A DNA stretch of 64,000 nucleotides, from the NCBI RefSeq assembly GCF_014641615.1, contig NZ_BMIB01000002.1:372001-436000 (forward strand), written 5' to 3'. The position numbers and the translations under genes were made by a program. Below the pieces are notes generated by a model. It was not told the DNA's origin and did not search any database. It saw nothing but the letters and a program-made list of their open reading frames with translations. Positions 20,897 to 29,203 of the stretch are shown one piece after another; the stretch's first letter is position 1, and each line of letters opens with the position of its first letter. This DNA is from Filimonas zeae (GTDB taxonomy: Bacteria; Bacteroidota; Bacteroidia; Chitinophagales; Chitinophagaceae).

Positions 20897-21769
20897 ATGA
20901 AGTTATCAATAGTTAACAAAATAATATCCGCCATAGCACCGCTGGCCACCGGCGCACTGGTGCTTACCGGATGTACCAAAGAATCTAACGGCAGTTACGA
21001 AGTATATGCACCCGTAGATAGTCTGGCAGCCACTTTTACCGTAACACCCGTAGCAGGCAACGACACTAAATTTGTAATTACCAACACTACCAAAGGTGAC
21101 TGCGTGGGTACGCGTTGGGATGTGGGCAAAGGCGGCGGAGCTGCCATGGGAAAAACCACAGATACCATTTTTTATCCGCTGGCAGGCACCTATACTATTA
21201 AAATGCAGGCGCTGGATAAAAGAGGTAAACTCTACAGTGCCCAGCCGGTAAGTATTACCACCACCAAAAACGATGCGGCCTACGACAACCTGCTCAAAGG
21301 CAGTAAAATGAATGCCGGAGACGATCAGTTCTGGGGTAAGTATGATGCCAATGCAACCAAAATAATCTGGACACTGGCCAACAATGCCTACACCGCTACT
21401 ACAGCCACCCGCCCCACTACCGCTTCTGTAAACGGGGGTATTTACCAGGCAGTACAGGTGGTAGCCAATAAAACCTACCGCTTTACCACCAACGCCTCTT
21501 ACGGGGTAACACAGGATGCCTGGTTTCAGGTATACTTTGGCCAAAGCGTACCCGGTGATGGTAAGGATTATAGCGATAACCAGAAACTGAATTTTATTAA
21601 CTGGGGCACCTGGACAGCCTTCAGCGGCACCAGAACTGTAGATGTAACCTTTGGCGCCAGCGGTACTATTTACCTGGTAATTAAACTGGGGTGCAACGCT
21701 TCTGCCGGACATTTCAGCCCCCAGGGTATTAGTGTAACCAATGTAGACTTCCGTCGTATTCAGGAATAA
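20897..21769 (+). CDS. Surface lipoprotein with PKD-like domain (SusE/F position)
   Basis: 290 residues. Lipobox at about residue 26 (GALVLTGCTKES). Residues about 40-120 look like a PKD-type beta-sandwich (FTVTPVAGNDTKFVITNTT, then YPLAGTYTIKMQALD). The second half (about 140-285), with WTLANNAYTATT and a beta-rich ending, resembles a carbohydrate-binding-type jelly roll. It is the last gene of the tandem SusC/SusD operon, where SusE/SusF-like accessory binding lipoproteins usually lie. A terminator follows at 21803. The binding role is inferred from position and fold-like pattern; I do not recognise an exact family. Confidence 0.7.
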   Translation: MKLSIVNKIISAIAPLATGALVLTGCTKESNGSYEVYAPVDSLAATFTVTPVAGNDTKFVITNTTKGDCVGTRWDVGKGGGAAMGKTTDTIFYPLAGTYTIKMQALDKRGKLYSAQPVSITTTKNDAAYDNLLKGSKMNAGDDQFWGKYDANATKIIWTLANNAYTATTATRPTTASVNGGIYQAVQVVANKTYRFTTNASYGVTQDAWFQVYFGQSVPGDGKDYSDNQKLNFINWGTWTAFSGTRTVDVTFGASGTIYLVIKLGCNASAGHFSPQGISVTNVDFRRIQE

Positions 21770-21802
21770 CTTTCATTCGCATATAAGCAGACAGATACAA
21801 CA

Positions 21803-21835
21803 AGCCGCCTTCATTCCTGGAGGCGGCTGCTTTTT
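21803..21835 (+). terminator. Rho-independent terminator of the tandem susCD operon
   Basis: AGCCGCCT (21803-21810) pairs perfectly with AGGCGGCT (21821-21828) around a ten-base loop, followed by GCTTTTT. Confidence 0.85.
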
Positions 21836-21978
21836 GAAGCAGTGCTTGCATAATTTTGCACTAACACCCGCAATAATGCTTTTTTTGGGGGGCACCAATC
21901 CATTGTTGGTAAGCACGTTTCCTATTTTACCATGTAAGAAATTATTCTTATCATGCGCCAAAATTTAAAACCCTTATT

Positions 21979-22308
21979 ATGTTTTGTTCAAACTGCGGAG
22001 CACAAATTGACGACAAAGCTGTTGTTTGCGTTAAATGCGGAGTTCCAACAAACAACTATTCAACCCAATCAGGAACAGGTTCCCACTATGTAGATCCTTC
22101 CGAAGGTTACGATTGGCTTACTACCCTGTTGCTTTGCTTTTTCCTGGGCGCTTTTGGAGTGCATAGCTTTTACACCAAAAAAACCGGTATTGGCGTTGCT
22201 CAGTTAATTACACTAGGCGGTTGCGGTATCTGGGCGTTGGTAGATCTTATCATGATTATTGTAGGAAGCTATAAAGATGGCCAGGGTAGATTCCTCGTTA
22301 GGAGATAA
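21979..22308 (+). CDS. TM2 domain protein with N-terminal zinc ribbon
   Basis: 109 residues. A zinc-ribbon with two CxxC knuckles (CSNC near residues 3-6, CVKC near 17-20) is followed by a short linker and a TM2 domain with two membrane helices (LLLCFFLGAFGVHSFYTKKTG, broken at the turn, and GIWALVDLIMIIVGSYKD). TM2 proteins are small inner-membrane proteins of unknown role. The end of this gene overlaps the start of the DUF2752 gene by 32 bases, so the two are likely translationally coupled. Confidence 0.85.
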   Translation: MFCSNCGAQIDDKAVVCVKCGVPTNNYSTQSGTGSHYVDPSEGYDWLTTLLLCFFLGAFGVHSFYTKKTGIGVAQLITLGGCGIWALVDLIMIIVGSYKDGQGRFLVRR

Positions 22309-22588
22309 GCTTTTGTTTGCTGTATGGCTGCTCATTCCCCTGCTGATTTTTCAAATTAACTACCACAGCGGGAATGAGCACTTTACTTTGTGCCTTTTTA
22401 AAAATATTACCGGAAACAGCTGTTATGGTTGCGGGGTATTAAGAGGCATCTCCGCCTGTATGCACCTGAATTTTGAAGCAGCATACCACCTCAACCACCT
22501 TAACGTTCTATCCATTCCGCTGCTTACTTTTCTGTACTTCAAAAAACTGTGGCAAACAGGAACGGCCTTTTTCAGGCTTCCGCAATAA
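22277..22588 (+). CDS. DUF2752 domain membrane protein
   Basis: 103 residues with hydrophobic segments (LLFAVWLLIPLLIF and LNVLSIPLLTFLYF) and the family hallmark CYGCGVLRGISACMHLNF, equivalent to the CPxCGxTRA motif of DUF2752. The function of the family is unknown. TM2 and DUF2752 genes are often adjacent in Bacteroidota; here they overlap by 32 bases in different frames. Confidence 0.82.
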   Translation: MARVDSSLGDKLLFAVWLLIPLLIFQINYHSGNEHFTLCLFKNITGNSCYGCGVLRGISACMHLNFEAAYHLNHLNVLSIPLLTFLYFKKLWQTGTAFFRLPQ

Positions 22589-22616
22589 GCCAGACTTGTT
22601 GTAAGCGCATTATAAA

Positions 22617-22652
22617 AGCAGCCCACCCTTATAGGGGCAGGCCGCTTTCTTT
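22617..22652. terminator. Imperfect hairpin between convergent genes
   Basis: An imperfect stem (AGCAGCCCACCC with GGGGCAGGCCGCT) with T-rich flank CTTTCTTTC lies between the convergent DUF2752 and hxlA genes. Several mismatches make it a modest candidate. Confidence 0.4.
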
Positions 22653-22657
22653 CGCTT

Positions 22658-23293
22658 TTAGTTTACCGCATCCATTGCTTCGCGTAATGCTCTGGCAGCA
22701 GCAGCAGGGTCAGCAGCTGCATAAATAGCCGCGCCGGCTACCGCCACTTTAACGCCTGATTTTACCACTGCCTGTACATTCTGCAGATTAACACCACCTG
22801 CAATAGATACCGGCGTGTTGGCCACAGCAGCCTCATCTATCAATACCTGAATAGAATATCCGGGAGTCCATTGTTCATCCAGTCCTGCGTGCAGTTCTAC
22901 AAACTCTGCTCCTAACGCTGCTGCTTCCTTCGCTCTTGTTACACGGTCAGGAGCGCCAATGGTATCAACCACCACACCTTTGCCATGTGCCTTAGCAGCT
23001 TTTACTGCACCTGCAATAGTAGCATTACCTGCCACACCTAAAACCGTAACCAGGTCAGCCCCTGCCTTAAAAGCAATATCCGCTTCCAGCTCGCCCGCAT
23101 CCGCAGTTTTCAGATCTGCAAATACAATTTTATCAGGATGCGCCTGCTTCATAGCCGTAATAACACTCACGCCCATGTTCTTAATAAGCGGGGTACCTAA
23201 CTCTATAATATCTACATACGGGGCTACCTTACCCGCTAACGCCAATGCTTCTTCTGTAGTAAGCAGATCTATTGCCACTTGTAACTTTGCCAT
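22658..23293 (-). CDS. hxlA: 3-hexulose-6-phosphate synthase
   Basis: 211 residues, the normal length. It condenses formaldehyde with ribulose 5-phosphate to D-arabino-3-hexulose 6-phosphate (or runs in reverse to make ribulose 5-phosphate). The OMP-decarboxylase-like barrel is clear: QVAIDLLTTEEAL at the start, the metal/catalytic motif ADLKTADAGELEADIAFKAG near residues 58-77, VVVDTIGAPDR, ELHAGLDEQ near 135-143 and the phosphate loop VSIAGGVNLQN and VAGAAIYAA. It lies 20 bases after hxlB on the same strand, so the two are co-transcribed. The pathway is uncommon in Bacteroidota and may serve formaldehyde removal or pentose phosphate supply. Confidence 0.93.
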   Translation of the reverse strand: MAKLQVAIDLLTTEEALALAGKVAPYVDIIELGTPLIKNMGVSVITAMKQAHPDKIVFADLKTADAGELEADIAFKAGADLVTVLGVAGNATIAGAVKAAKAHGKGVVVDTIGAPDRVTRAKEAAALGAEFVELHAGLDEQWTPGYSIQVLIDEAAVANTPVSIAGGVNLQNVQAVVKSGVKVAVAGAAIYAAADPAAAARALREAMDAVN

Positions 23294-23313
23294 AATACTA
23301 TTGTTTATTTTGA

Positions 23314-23898
23314 TTATTCTATATTAGCGTGCAGCTTCCACATCACTTCCGGCGGTGTACCGCTTAAAGTCCACATACTCTGAAACAGTGCATCCATTAC
23401 CAACAATACACTTTGTTCAAAAAGACTACCTGCATATTGTTGCGTAATTGTTCCATGAAAATCCTGTTTCTGCGCAGCAGGTATCACCAGCACTGCCTGC
23501 GCAAAAGCAGCCAGTGGCGATTGCTTTACTGTTGATACTGCTGCCACCATTGCGCCTGCTGCATGGGCTTTTTCAGCGGCTTTAACTATGGAGCTGGTAG
23601 TGCCCGATCCGGAGGCAGCTATTAACACATCCCCTGATGTTATTGCGGGCGTAGTGGTTTCTCCTGCTACATATACCGTAAGCCCCAGATGCATAAACCG
23701 CATGGCTGCCGCTTTCATCATCAGTCCGGTGCGCCCCGCTCCTATAACAAATATCCTTTTAGCCTGTAACAGCAGTTGCGTAAGGGCAACTGCCTCTTCA
23801 ACAGATACCCCTGTAATAATCCGGCTATTCTCCTCCGCTACTGTATGCATATCTGCCTGCAAACGGCTTTGTAAAACACTATCCTCAAAAGAAAACAT
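23314..23898 (-). CDS. hxlB: 6-phospho-3-hexuloisomerase
   Basis: 194 residues. A SIS domain protein: FVIGAGRTGLMMKAAAMRFMH near residues 50-70 and SGDVLIAASGSGTTSSIVKA near 88-107. It isomerises the hexulose 6-phosphate made by HxlA to fructose 6-phosphate, completing the ribulose-monophosphate bypass. First gene of the two-gene unit. A TAGTTTTG box at 23917-23924 on the minus strand is its likely -7 element, with no recognisable -33 element, which fits dependence on the divergent AraC activator. Confidence 0.92.
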   Translation of the reverse strand: MFSFEDSVLQSRLQADMHTVAEENSRIITGVSVEEAVALTQLLLQAKRIFVIGAGRTGLMMKAAAMRFMHLGLTVYVAGETTTPAITSGDVLIAASGSGTTSSIVKAAEKAHAAGAMVAAVSTVKQSPLAAFAQAVLVIPAAQKQDFHGTITQQYAGSLFEQSVLLVMDALFQSMWTLSGTPPEVMWKLHANIE

Positions 23899-23916
23899 GG
23901 TTCATATTTGTAAGAG

Positions 23917-23924
23917 CAAAACTA
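23917..23924 (-). promoter_or_regulatory. -7 box of the hxlBA operon
   Basis: The minus strand reads TAGTTTTG, an exact TAnnTTTG match 18 bases before the hxlB start. The spacing points to a very short leader. No TTTG is found 19-21 bases upstream. Confidence 0.5.
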
Positions 23925-23966
23925 CTTCCTCCACCTGCTGTCAGCTTTACACTATCAGCCCAATAC

Positions 23967-24035
23967 ATTGGATAATCAGGAAACCCGGCGGCAGAGAAGT
24001 GAACATAGTACCATGTTATGGGAAAATTATCCAAT
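23967..24035. promoter_or_regulatory. Inverted ten-base half-sites between hxlB and its AraC regulator
   Basis: ATTGGATAAT at 23967-23976 and ATTATCCAAT at 24026-24035 are exact reverse complements separated by 49 bases, within the divergent promoter region. They are good candidates for binding sites of the AraC protein encoded at 24082. Confidence 0.5.
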
Positions 24036-24081
24036 CAGTACCGCGTACCTTTACTTATTATAATTGGAAAAGCGAGCAGGC

Positions 24082-24948
24082 ATGGCAGAGAATGAACATC
24101 AATTACAACTGAACCACACTCTTTTATATATCAGGAACCTGGACAGTTGCCCACCCGGTTACTTATACGATCCCGCCCGGAAAGACTTTTTTGAAGTACT
24201 ATGGCTACAGGATGAGTATCCTTTACACAAAACCACTGCTGAACTGGCAGCCGTAAAAGGGCAATGGATTTACCTGATGCCGCCTTACCGGGTGCACCAG
24301 TTAAACAAAGCAGGTAAAAAGGGAATTCTTTTTTCTTTTAAACGTGAGTTACTGGAGGAGCAGGATAAAGATTTTGCTTTAGATGTATTCCGCGTATTTA
24401 ACCTGAGCGGTGAATTTACCATCATGCAGCTTACCAGCGACATGGTAGAGCGGTTGACAAAAGTATACGATCTGCTTGCAGCCGAATACCGGGATAATTC
24501 CGGCAACATAGCCATGATTAAATCGTTGCTCAAAGTCTTTCTTCTGCATCTCATTAAAATGAAGAAGGAAGAGTTTACCACGCTGGATATTAATCAGAAG
24601 CGTGCCTATGAATTTCTGCTGTTACTGGAAGACAATTATATTAATGAAAGAAGCGTTCAGTTTTATGCCGATAAATTGGGCCTTAGCACCAAACGCCTGA
24701 ATCAGGTATTAAAAGAAGTGCTGAATGAAACCAGTACGCAACTATTGCACGACCGTCTGATACTGGAAGCCAAAAGACAGATTATTCACAGCGAAAACAG
24801 CGTTAAAGAAATTGCATGGCTGCTGGGCTTTAAAGATCGTCCCTATTTTAGCCGGTTCTTTAAAGTACATACCGGCCAGACTCCGGAGGCATTTCAGCAA
24901 CACGTAAAACATCACATGGATACCCTGCTGAATACATTGATTGCGTAA
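24082..24948 (+). CDS. AraC family transcriptional regulator, probable regulator of hxlBA
   Basis: 288 residues from the ATG at 24082; a TTG start 18 bases upstream is in frame. The N-terminal half (about 1-160) is a cupin-like sensing domain of the AraC type. The C-terminal double helix-turn-helix (about 185-285) shows YADKLGLSTKRLNQVLKEVL and VKEIAWLLGFKDRPYFSRFF. Divergent from hxlB with inverted repeats in between, so it most likely activates the ribulose-monophosphate genes. The inducer is unknown; formaldehyde or a sugar phosphate would be natural guesses. Confidence 0.88.
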   Translation: MAENEHQLQLNHTLLYIRNLDSCPPGYLYDPARKDFFEVLWLQDEYPLHKTTAELAAVKGQWIYLMPPYRVHQLNKAGKKGILFSFKRELLEEQDKDFALDVFRVFNLSGEFTIMQLTSDMVERLTKVYDLLAAEYRDNSGNIAMIKSLLKVFLLHLIKMKKEEFTTLDINQKRAYEFLLLLEDNYINERSVQFYADKLGLSTKRLNQVLKEVLNETSTQLLHDRLILEAKRQIIHSENSVKEIAWLLGFKDRPYFSRFFKVHTGQTPEAFQQHVKHHMDTLLNTLIA

Positions 24949-25158
24949 AGAATAAGGAGAAAAAAGGTCTATTCGCCACTGCTATTTTGATTCCCGGTAT
25001 GTAAAATCGTATGGAAACAAATCCGGGTCTGCTTTGGCAGCATAAATGTTAACAGATTTTTTAAGACCCTCATTAACGTGAACCATTCCATATTACTTAT
25101 TTTGCCCATATAAATAACTACCATTACTTAAACTACACACCTTACCACCCTTTTACAT

Positions 25159-26160
25159 ATGAAGCCACTTGTACAACTATTACTCGCCTCTTTACTGCTA
25201 ACCAGTTGTTCCAAAACCGAAAAAGGAGACAGTTTGTTTGATCCGGACAATACCAAAAAATCTTTTCCGGCATCCACAACCGGTTCAAACAGTATTCTGG
25301 ATTATTATAACTTTTCCTCCGCACCCAACAATGGCAGTTTTGCCTTGTACGGTTTTACCACCGGCAACTCCGTTACCACACCCGAAACTGCCAATACCAA
25401 TACCGATACCCTCACTTCTCTTACGCCCTTAACAGCCAACGGTGCTTTTTACGATCAGAAGGGAGATGTACGCCAGGGCGGCACGGTATTATTTGCCGGT
25501 CTTACCCTGCAGTCCGGATTATCCGGGGGCAACACTTATTTTGTAGACACCGTTGCAAGCAGAACGGGCATAGGAAGCGCCATGTCTGCTTCGGGGTATA
25601 TTGACTATAGTGTTTTTCATGGTAAAAAAATACCGGTAACCCTTAATCCCGATTATGGTGTTGCCAATTCGCCTACGCGCGGCGCAACCGATAGCTTGTA
25701 CATTCCCCTTACCATACGCTTTAATAAAACTGCCACACCTTTCTACACCGATAGCATGGGCAGTTCTATCCTGGCTGTTTACAGCAAAAACTATAATACT
25801 CCTATACAGTGGAACGCCGATCCGCAGAATACCAATGGCGTTGTTATTATTATTGAATACGACCCTGAATTCAAATTAAACACCGACTATTGGGCACCAC
25901 AAACGCCACCTGAAAAAAGACATTTGTACGCCGCAATACGTGTACCAGATAACGGACAGTATACCTTTACACCGGAAGACTTACAAGGGCTGCCCACCAA
26001 CTGCATGGCTAAACTTTTTATAGGACGCGCCGTGCACAAGCAGCTTAACGACAAATCCGGCACCGGCACCTATGCTGTTTATGCGGCAACCACCCTGGTC
26101 ACCCTCTGCAGAATTTCTCAGTGCGGTGCTTCGGCGCCAACACCATGTACCGTTCAGTAA
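25159..26160 (+). CDS. Hypothetical lipoprotein
   Basis: 333 residues. A clear lipoprotein signal with LLLASLLLTSCSK (cysteine near residue 17), then a threonine- and asparagine-rich beta-type sequence with no family I recognise. Features include an ILDYYNFSSAPNNGSFALYG segment near 45-65 and a C-terminus with three cysteines (CRISQC, CTVQ) that may form a disulfide. It is likely anchored to the outer membrane. It stands alone between the AraC regulator and the type IX cargo-like protein. No enzymatic motif is seen. Confidence 0.75.
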   Translation: MKPLVQLLLASLLLTSCSKTEKGDSLFDPDNTKKSFPASTTGSNSILDYYNFSSAPNNGSFALYGFTTGNSVTTPETANTNTDTLTSLTPLTANGAFYDQKGDVRQGGTVLFAGLTLQSGLSGGNTYFVDTVASRTGIGSAMSASGYIDYSVFHGKKIPVTLNPDYGVANSPTRGATDSLYIPLTIRFNKTATPFYTDSMGSSILAVYSKNYNTPIQWNADPQNTNGVVIIIEYDPEFKLNTDYWAPQTPPEKRHLYAAIRVPDNGQYTFTPEDLQGLPTNCMAKLFIGRAVHKQLNDKSGTGTYAVYAATTLVTLCRISQCGASAPTPCTVQ

Positions 26161-26264
26161 AAATCAGCTACTAACCACACGCCCCGGCATTACATTAAAC
26201 AAATTACAAATACTTGCCGGGCAGGTTTTCTCATGGAAAGGGAATTAATGCCAAATGCAGCGGC

Positions 26265-26315
26265 ATACACCTGTATGGCCGAATAAATTTATAATACCCG
26301 GCCATACAGGTGTAT
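26265..26315. promoter_or_regulatory. 17-base perfect inverted repeat before the gliding-domain protein gene
   Basis: The arms 26265-26281 and 26299-26315 are perfect reverse complements with a 17-base loop. Each arm is itself nearly palindromic (CATACA-CC-TGTATG in the first). No T tract follows, and a TATATTTA -7-like box lies at 26333-26340, 18 bases after the second arm, so a regulator site fits better than a terminator. Confidence 0.55.
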
Positions 26316-26370
26316 ACTTCAATCAGTATGCCTATATTTATCCCGCATTCTAAATCCCTGTAATCCCCCT

Positions 26371-28311
26371 ATGCCCATGCTGAAAGCCAAAAGTGTGCTG
26401 TTATTCGTGCTTGTTATATTTTCCTTGCCAGCCAAAGCCAAAACATTTATAGTAACCGGTAAAGCAGAAGGCCATACAAGCACGGTTTCCGAACCCAGTT
26501 TTGATGACAGTAAAATTAAAGTAACCGACCCCACCTGCGGACTGCTTAACGGAAGTATAACAGGTATTACGGTACAGGGAGCTGAAAGCTTCTTCTGGAT
26601 TAAAACGTTCAACAACAGCAGAGACACCGTATCAAAAACCATTGATTTGCTGAATGCAGGGCCGGGAGATTATTCGCTATATGCAGTACCTGCCACTCTA
26701 ACTAACGGAGCCTCTATAAGCCGTTATACAACCATTACTTTAATTGACCGCAGCCCTAAAGTAATTTCAGACTACTCCAATATATCCAACCCTTCGTGCG
26801 GGCAGTTCAGCGGTATTATCTCTGGTGTATTTGTAACCAATGGCTCTCCTTCTGTAATGTCTTTCTGGAAAAATGAAGCCGGAGATACCATTAGCGAAAC
26901 CTCCTATATAGACCGTTTGCCAGCCGGTAGTTTTAAATACTATGCTATTGATACCCTGCAAGGCTGCCGGGATAGTTCTGTGCTGTTTACACTGGTAAAC
27001 ACCACCGGCCCCACACTTAAAACGGCAGGGGTAAACATACATGCTGCCACCTGCCTCAACACACGCGATGGCAGCATTCTGAATATTACCGCAGAAAATG
27101 TAACAGGAGCAGCTTTTGCACAATGGATAAGTGAAGCAGGCGTAATAGTATCCTCTTCTTTAGCATTACAACAGGTACCTGCAGGAAAATACAGGCTGAA
27201 ATACAAAGACCAGTCACGCTGCGATACTATTCTTACCCCCTGGTTCACTATACCCTACCAAAATACACCGGTAAATACAAGTACACTGCAATATGAGAAG
27301 CAGGATGCATTTTGTGGCCTGGCAAACGGCTACTTCCATGTGCTCAATTTTCCCAACGCTGCTAACTACACTTTTCAGTGGACAGACAGTGCTGCTGCCG
27401 GTTACCCGTCTGCCGGTACAACGTTGCAATTGAATCAGGTGTCTAAAGGCAATTATTATTTAACGGCTACGTCAGCGGCAGGCTGCCGTCAAACTGTTGC
27501 CCATGCCGTTATTGATACGCTTACACAGCCGCGGATTCAGCAGCGGCCTGTTATAGCCAATGATGTTTGTAACGGAAGCACAGGTTCTATTACCGGCGTT
27601 TCAGTTACAGCAGGTACCGGAAAACCGCCTTTCCGGTATCAGTGGTACAATGCACAACAAAGCGAAATTGCTGCTACACAAAACCTGATAAACGTAACAG
27701 CGGGCGATTACAATCTGGAGGTGAAGGACAATAACGGCTGCATTGCAAAAGCGGGCCCCTGGCAGGTAAAAAACGACAGCAAAGTATTTCAGAAACCCGA
27801 ATACCCTACCCCCCTATATATACCCAAAACCAGCAGCGCCACACTGGAAACAAAAAATCCCCAGACGGGCATTTACTGGCTAACTGCCATTGGCCAGGCC
27901 CAACCATCGCAACAAAACAACAAGGGAATTTTCATCATCAACAACATACAAAACGATCAGCAATACACCGTACAGCTAAAAGTAGGCAGTTGCGAAAGTC
28001 TGCCTGCCACCATCAGCATTATTGCCTTAGATAAAACAGAAGTGTACATGCCAACCGCGTTTACCCCCAATAACGATGGAAAAAACGATGTAATGCGGCC
28101 AACCGTAAAAGGCTATATCAGCAATGCCCGGTTTATGGTGTATGACCGGTGGGGACAAACCATATTCAGCACCAGCAATGTTACCCAGGGTTGGAACGGA
28201 CGACACAATGGTGTTTCATGTGTTCCGGGCACTTATGTATATACTTTATCAGGCTATGATATACACAACCTTCCCATCCGGTTGAACGGCACCTTTGTTT
28301 TAATGCGGTAA
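26371..28311 (+). CDS. Secreted protein with gliding-motility-type C-terminal domain (type IX secretion cargo)
   Basis: 646 residues. Signal peptide (LLFVLVIFSLPAKAK), then about five repeated beta-sandwich units, each with a cysteine-containing start such as DPTCGLLNGSITGI, NPSCGQFSGIISGV, AFCGLANGYFHV and DVCNGSTGSITGV, like SprB/SprF-associated repeats of Bacteroidota adhesins. The last 90 residues start VYMPTAFTPNNDGKNDVMRP and end LNGTFVLMR, the gliding-motility-associated C-terminal domain (CHU_C type) that targets proteins through the type IX secretion system to the surface. It is probably an adhesin or structural surface protein. No PorP/SprF-like partner lies beside it. Confidence 0.85.
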   Translation: MPMLKAKSVLLFVLVIFSLPAKAKTFIVTGKAEGHTSTVSEPSFDDSKIKVTDPTCGLLNGSITGITVQGAESFFWIKTFNNSRDTVSKTIDLLNAGPGDYSLYAVPATLTNGASISRYTTITLIDRSPKVISDYSNISNPSCGQFSGIISGVFVTNGSPSVMSFWKNEAGDTISETSYIDRLPAGSFKYYAIDTLQGCRDSSVLFTLVNTTGPTLKTAGVNIHAATCLNTRDGSILNITAENVTGAAFAQWISEAGVIVSSSLALQQVPAGKYRLKYKDQSRCDTILTPWFTIPYQNTPVNTSTLQYEKQDAFCGLANGYFHVLNFPNAANYTFQWTDSAAAGYPSAGTTLQLNQVSKGNYYLTATSAAGCRQTVAHAVIDTLTQPRIQQRPVIANDVCNGSTGSITGVSVTAGTGKPPFRYQWYNAQQSEIAATQNLINVTAGDYNLEVKDNNGCIAKAGPWQVKNDSKVFQKPEYPTPLYIPKTSSATLETKNPQTGIYWLTAIGQAQPSQQNNKGIFIINNIQNDQQYTVQLKVGSCESLPATISIIALDKTEVYMPTAFTPNNDGKNDVMRPTVKGYISNARFMVYDRWGQTIFSTSNVTQGWNGRHNGVSCVPGTYVYTLSGYDIHNLPIRLNGTFVLMR

Positions 28312-28362
28312 AACCTGCGGCACTTACCGTTTCCTGATTTTTTAAAAAATTTGCATCTATTT

Positions 28363-28393
28363 TTTGGTGGAAAAAGAAACAATTCTATATTTG
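28363..28393 (+). promoter_or_regulatory. Promoter of tRNA-Leu
   Basis: TTTG at 28363-28366 and TATATTTG at 28386-28393, 19 bases apart, match the Bacteroidota housekeeping promoter TTTG-N19-TAnnTTTG exactly. The tRNA starts about 80 bases downstream. Confidence 0.8.
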
Positions 28394-28471
28394 CACTCCC
28401 AACGACAACACAACGGGTTGATTCTGAGGGATTAGTTCTTTAGACCTGAGTTTTTAAGTTTCTTTTTACCT

Positions 28472-28558
28472 GCCCAGATGGCGAAATTGGTAGACGCACT
28501 GTGTTCAGGTCGCAGCGCCTGCAAGGGTGTGCTGGTTCGAATCCAGTTCTGGGCACCA
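28472..28558 (+). tRNA. tRNA-Leu (anticodon CAG)
   Basis: 87 bases including an encoded CCA end. Acceptor arms GCCCAGA (28472-28478) and TCTGGGC (28548-28554) pair perfectly. The anticodon stem CTGTG/CGCAG encloses the loop TTCAGGT with anticodon CAG, which reads CUG. A long variable arm and the GGTTCGAATCC T-arm confirm a class II leucine tRNA. Confidence 0.95.
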
Positions 28559-28561
28559 TAT

Positions 28562-28596
28562 AGCCTTGTAAGTCATTGACTTGCAAGGCTTTTTTA
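28562..28596 (+). terminator. Terminator of tRNA-Leu
   Basis: AGCCTTG (28562-28568) pairs with CAAGGCT (28584-28590); the inner AAGTCA/TGACTT continues the stem, and a run TTTTTT follows. Confidence 0.85.
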
Positions 28597-29203
28597 TTTT
28601 ACGATTGTCATTTTTCAACTGTTTTGTCCGCTTCCTACCGCATTTTTTGACAAGCAAATGACAAGCAGAATAACAAGCAGTAATCTCTACTCAAGCAAGC
28701 AACTACCCCATTATTTAAAGTGTTCAATAGCGGGCCTTTTTGGCATCTATTCATACCCTGAATCCAAACTAATTAATTTAGCAAACCATACAAAAGCAGG
28801 TTAAAATTCCCCTTCAGTAAAAGTCCTGCCATTCTTGTTGAGCAGGCCTAAAAGAACCCACATTTGTACCAGGTATCGCGTTTATAAGTAAAGGATGAAC
28901 TACAGGATGAAGTAAACAGAGGCTCTCTGTGAAGATTGTTGAAAGATGACCTGCCTCTCTTATAAAAAGCTTTCTTACCCTCAGTTCTCTATTCTGCCCT
29001 GCACAGGGCTAATACTTCCTGAAGGCAACAAAATCCCCGGAAACAGGAAAAAAGGGGAAACCCTTTAAAGCATAAAGGCTGCTATGGCGCCACGAAGGAA
29101 GCTGCTTTTTCACGAAAAAGCCTGGATATGTACAATTGGCGCAAAAAGGAGCTTGCTACGTGGTGCAAACACCTTCGCTCCTGCTACCTGGAAACGAACA
29201 AAG
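28597..29203. other. Gene-free stretch after tRNA-Leu
   Basis: About 600 bases with no convincing gene. Near 28650-28685 the motif ACAAGCA is repeated three to four times (GACAAGCAAATGACAAGCAG and following). No integrase or tRNA-end duplicate is seen. The stretch marks the change from the conserved block to the patchy accessory zone. Confidence 0.5.

Noticed and set aside
20906..21712. 268-codon frame opposite the PKD-like lipoprotein gene
   Set aside because: It is the antisense of a clear lipoprotein gene with a good signal peptide and operon context; the antisense product is low-complexity and glycine/cysteine rich.
28640..28700. Repeated ACAAGCA units resembling a CRISPR-like or att repeat
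   Set aside because: The units are too short and irregular, with no spacers of constant length and no second copy of the tRNA 3' end in the window.
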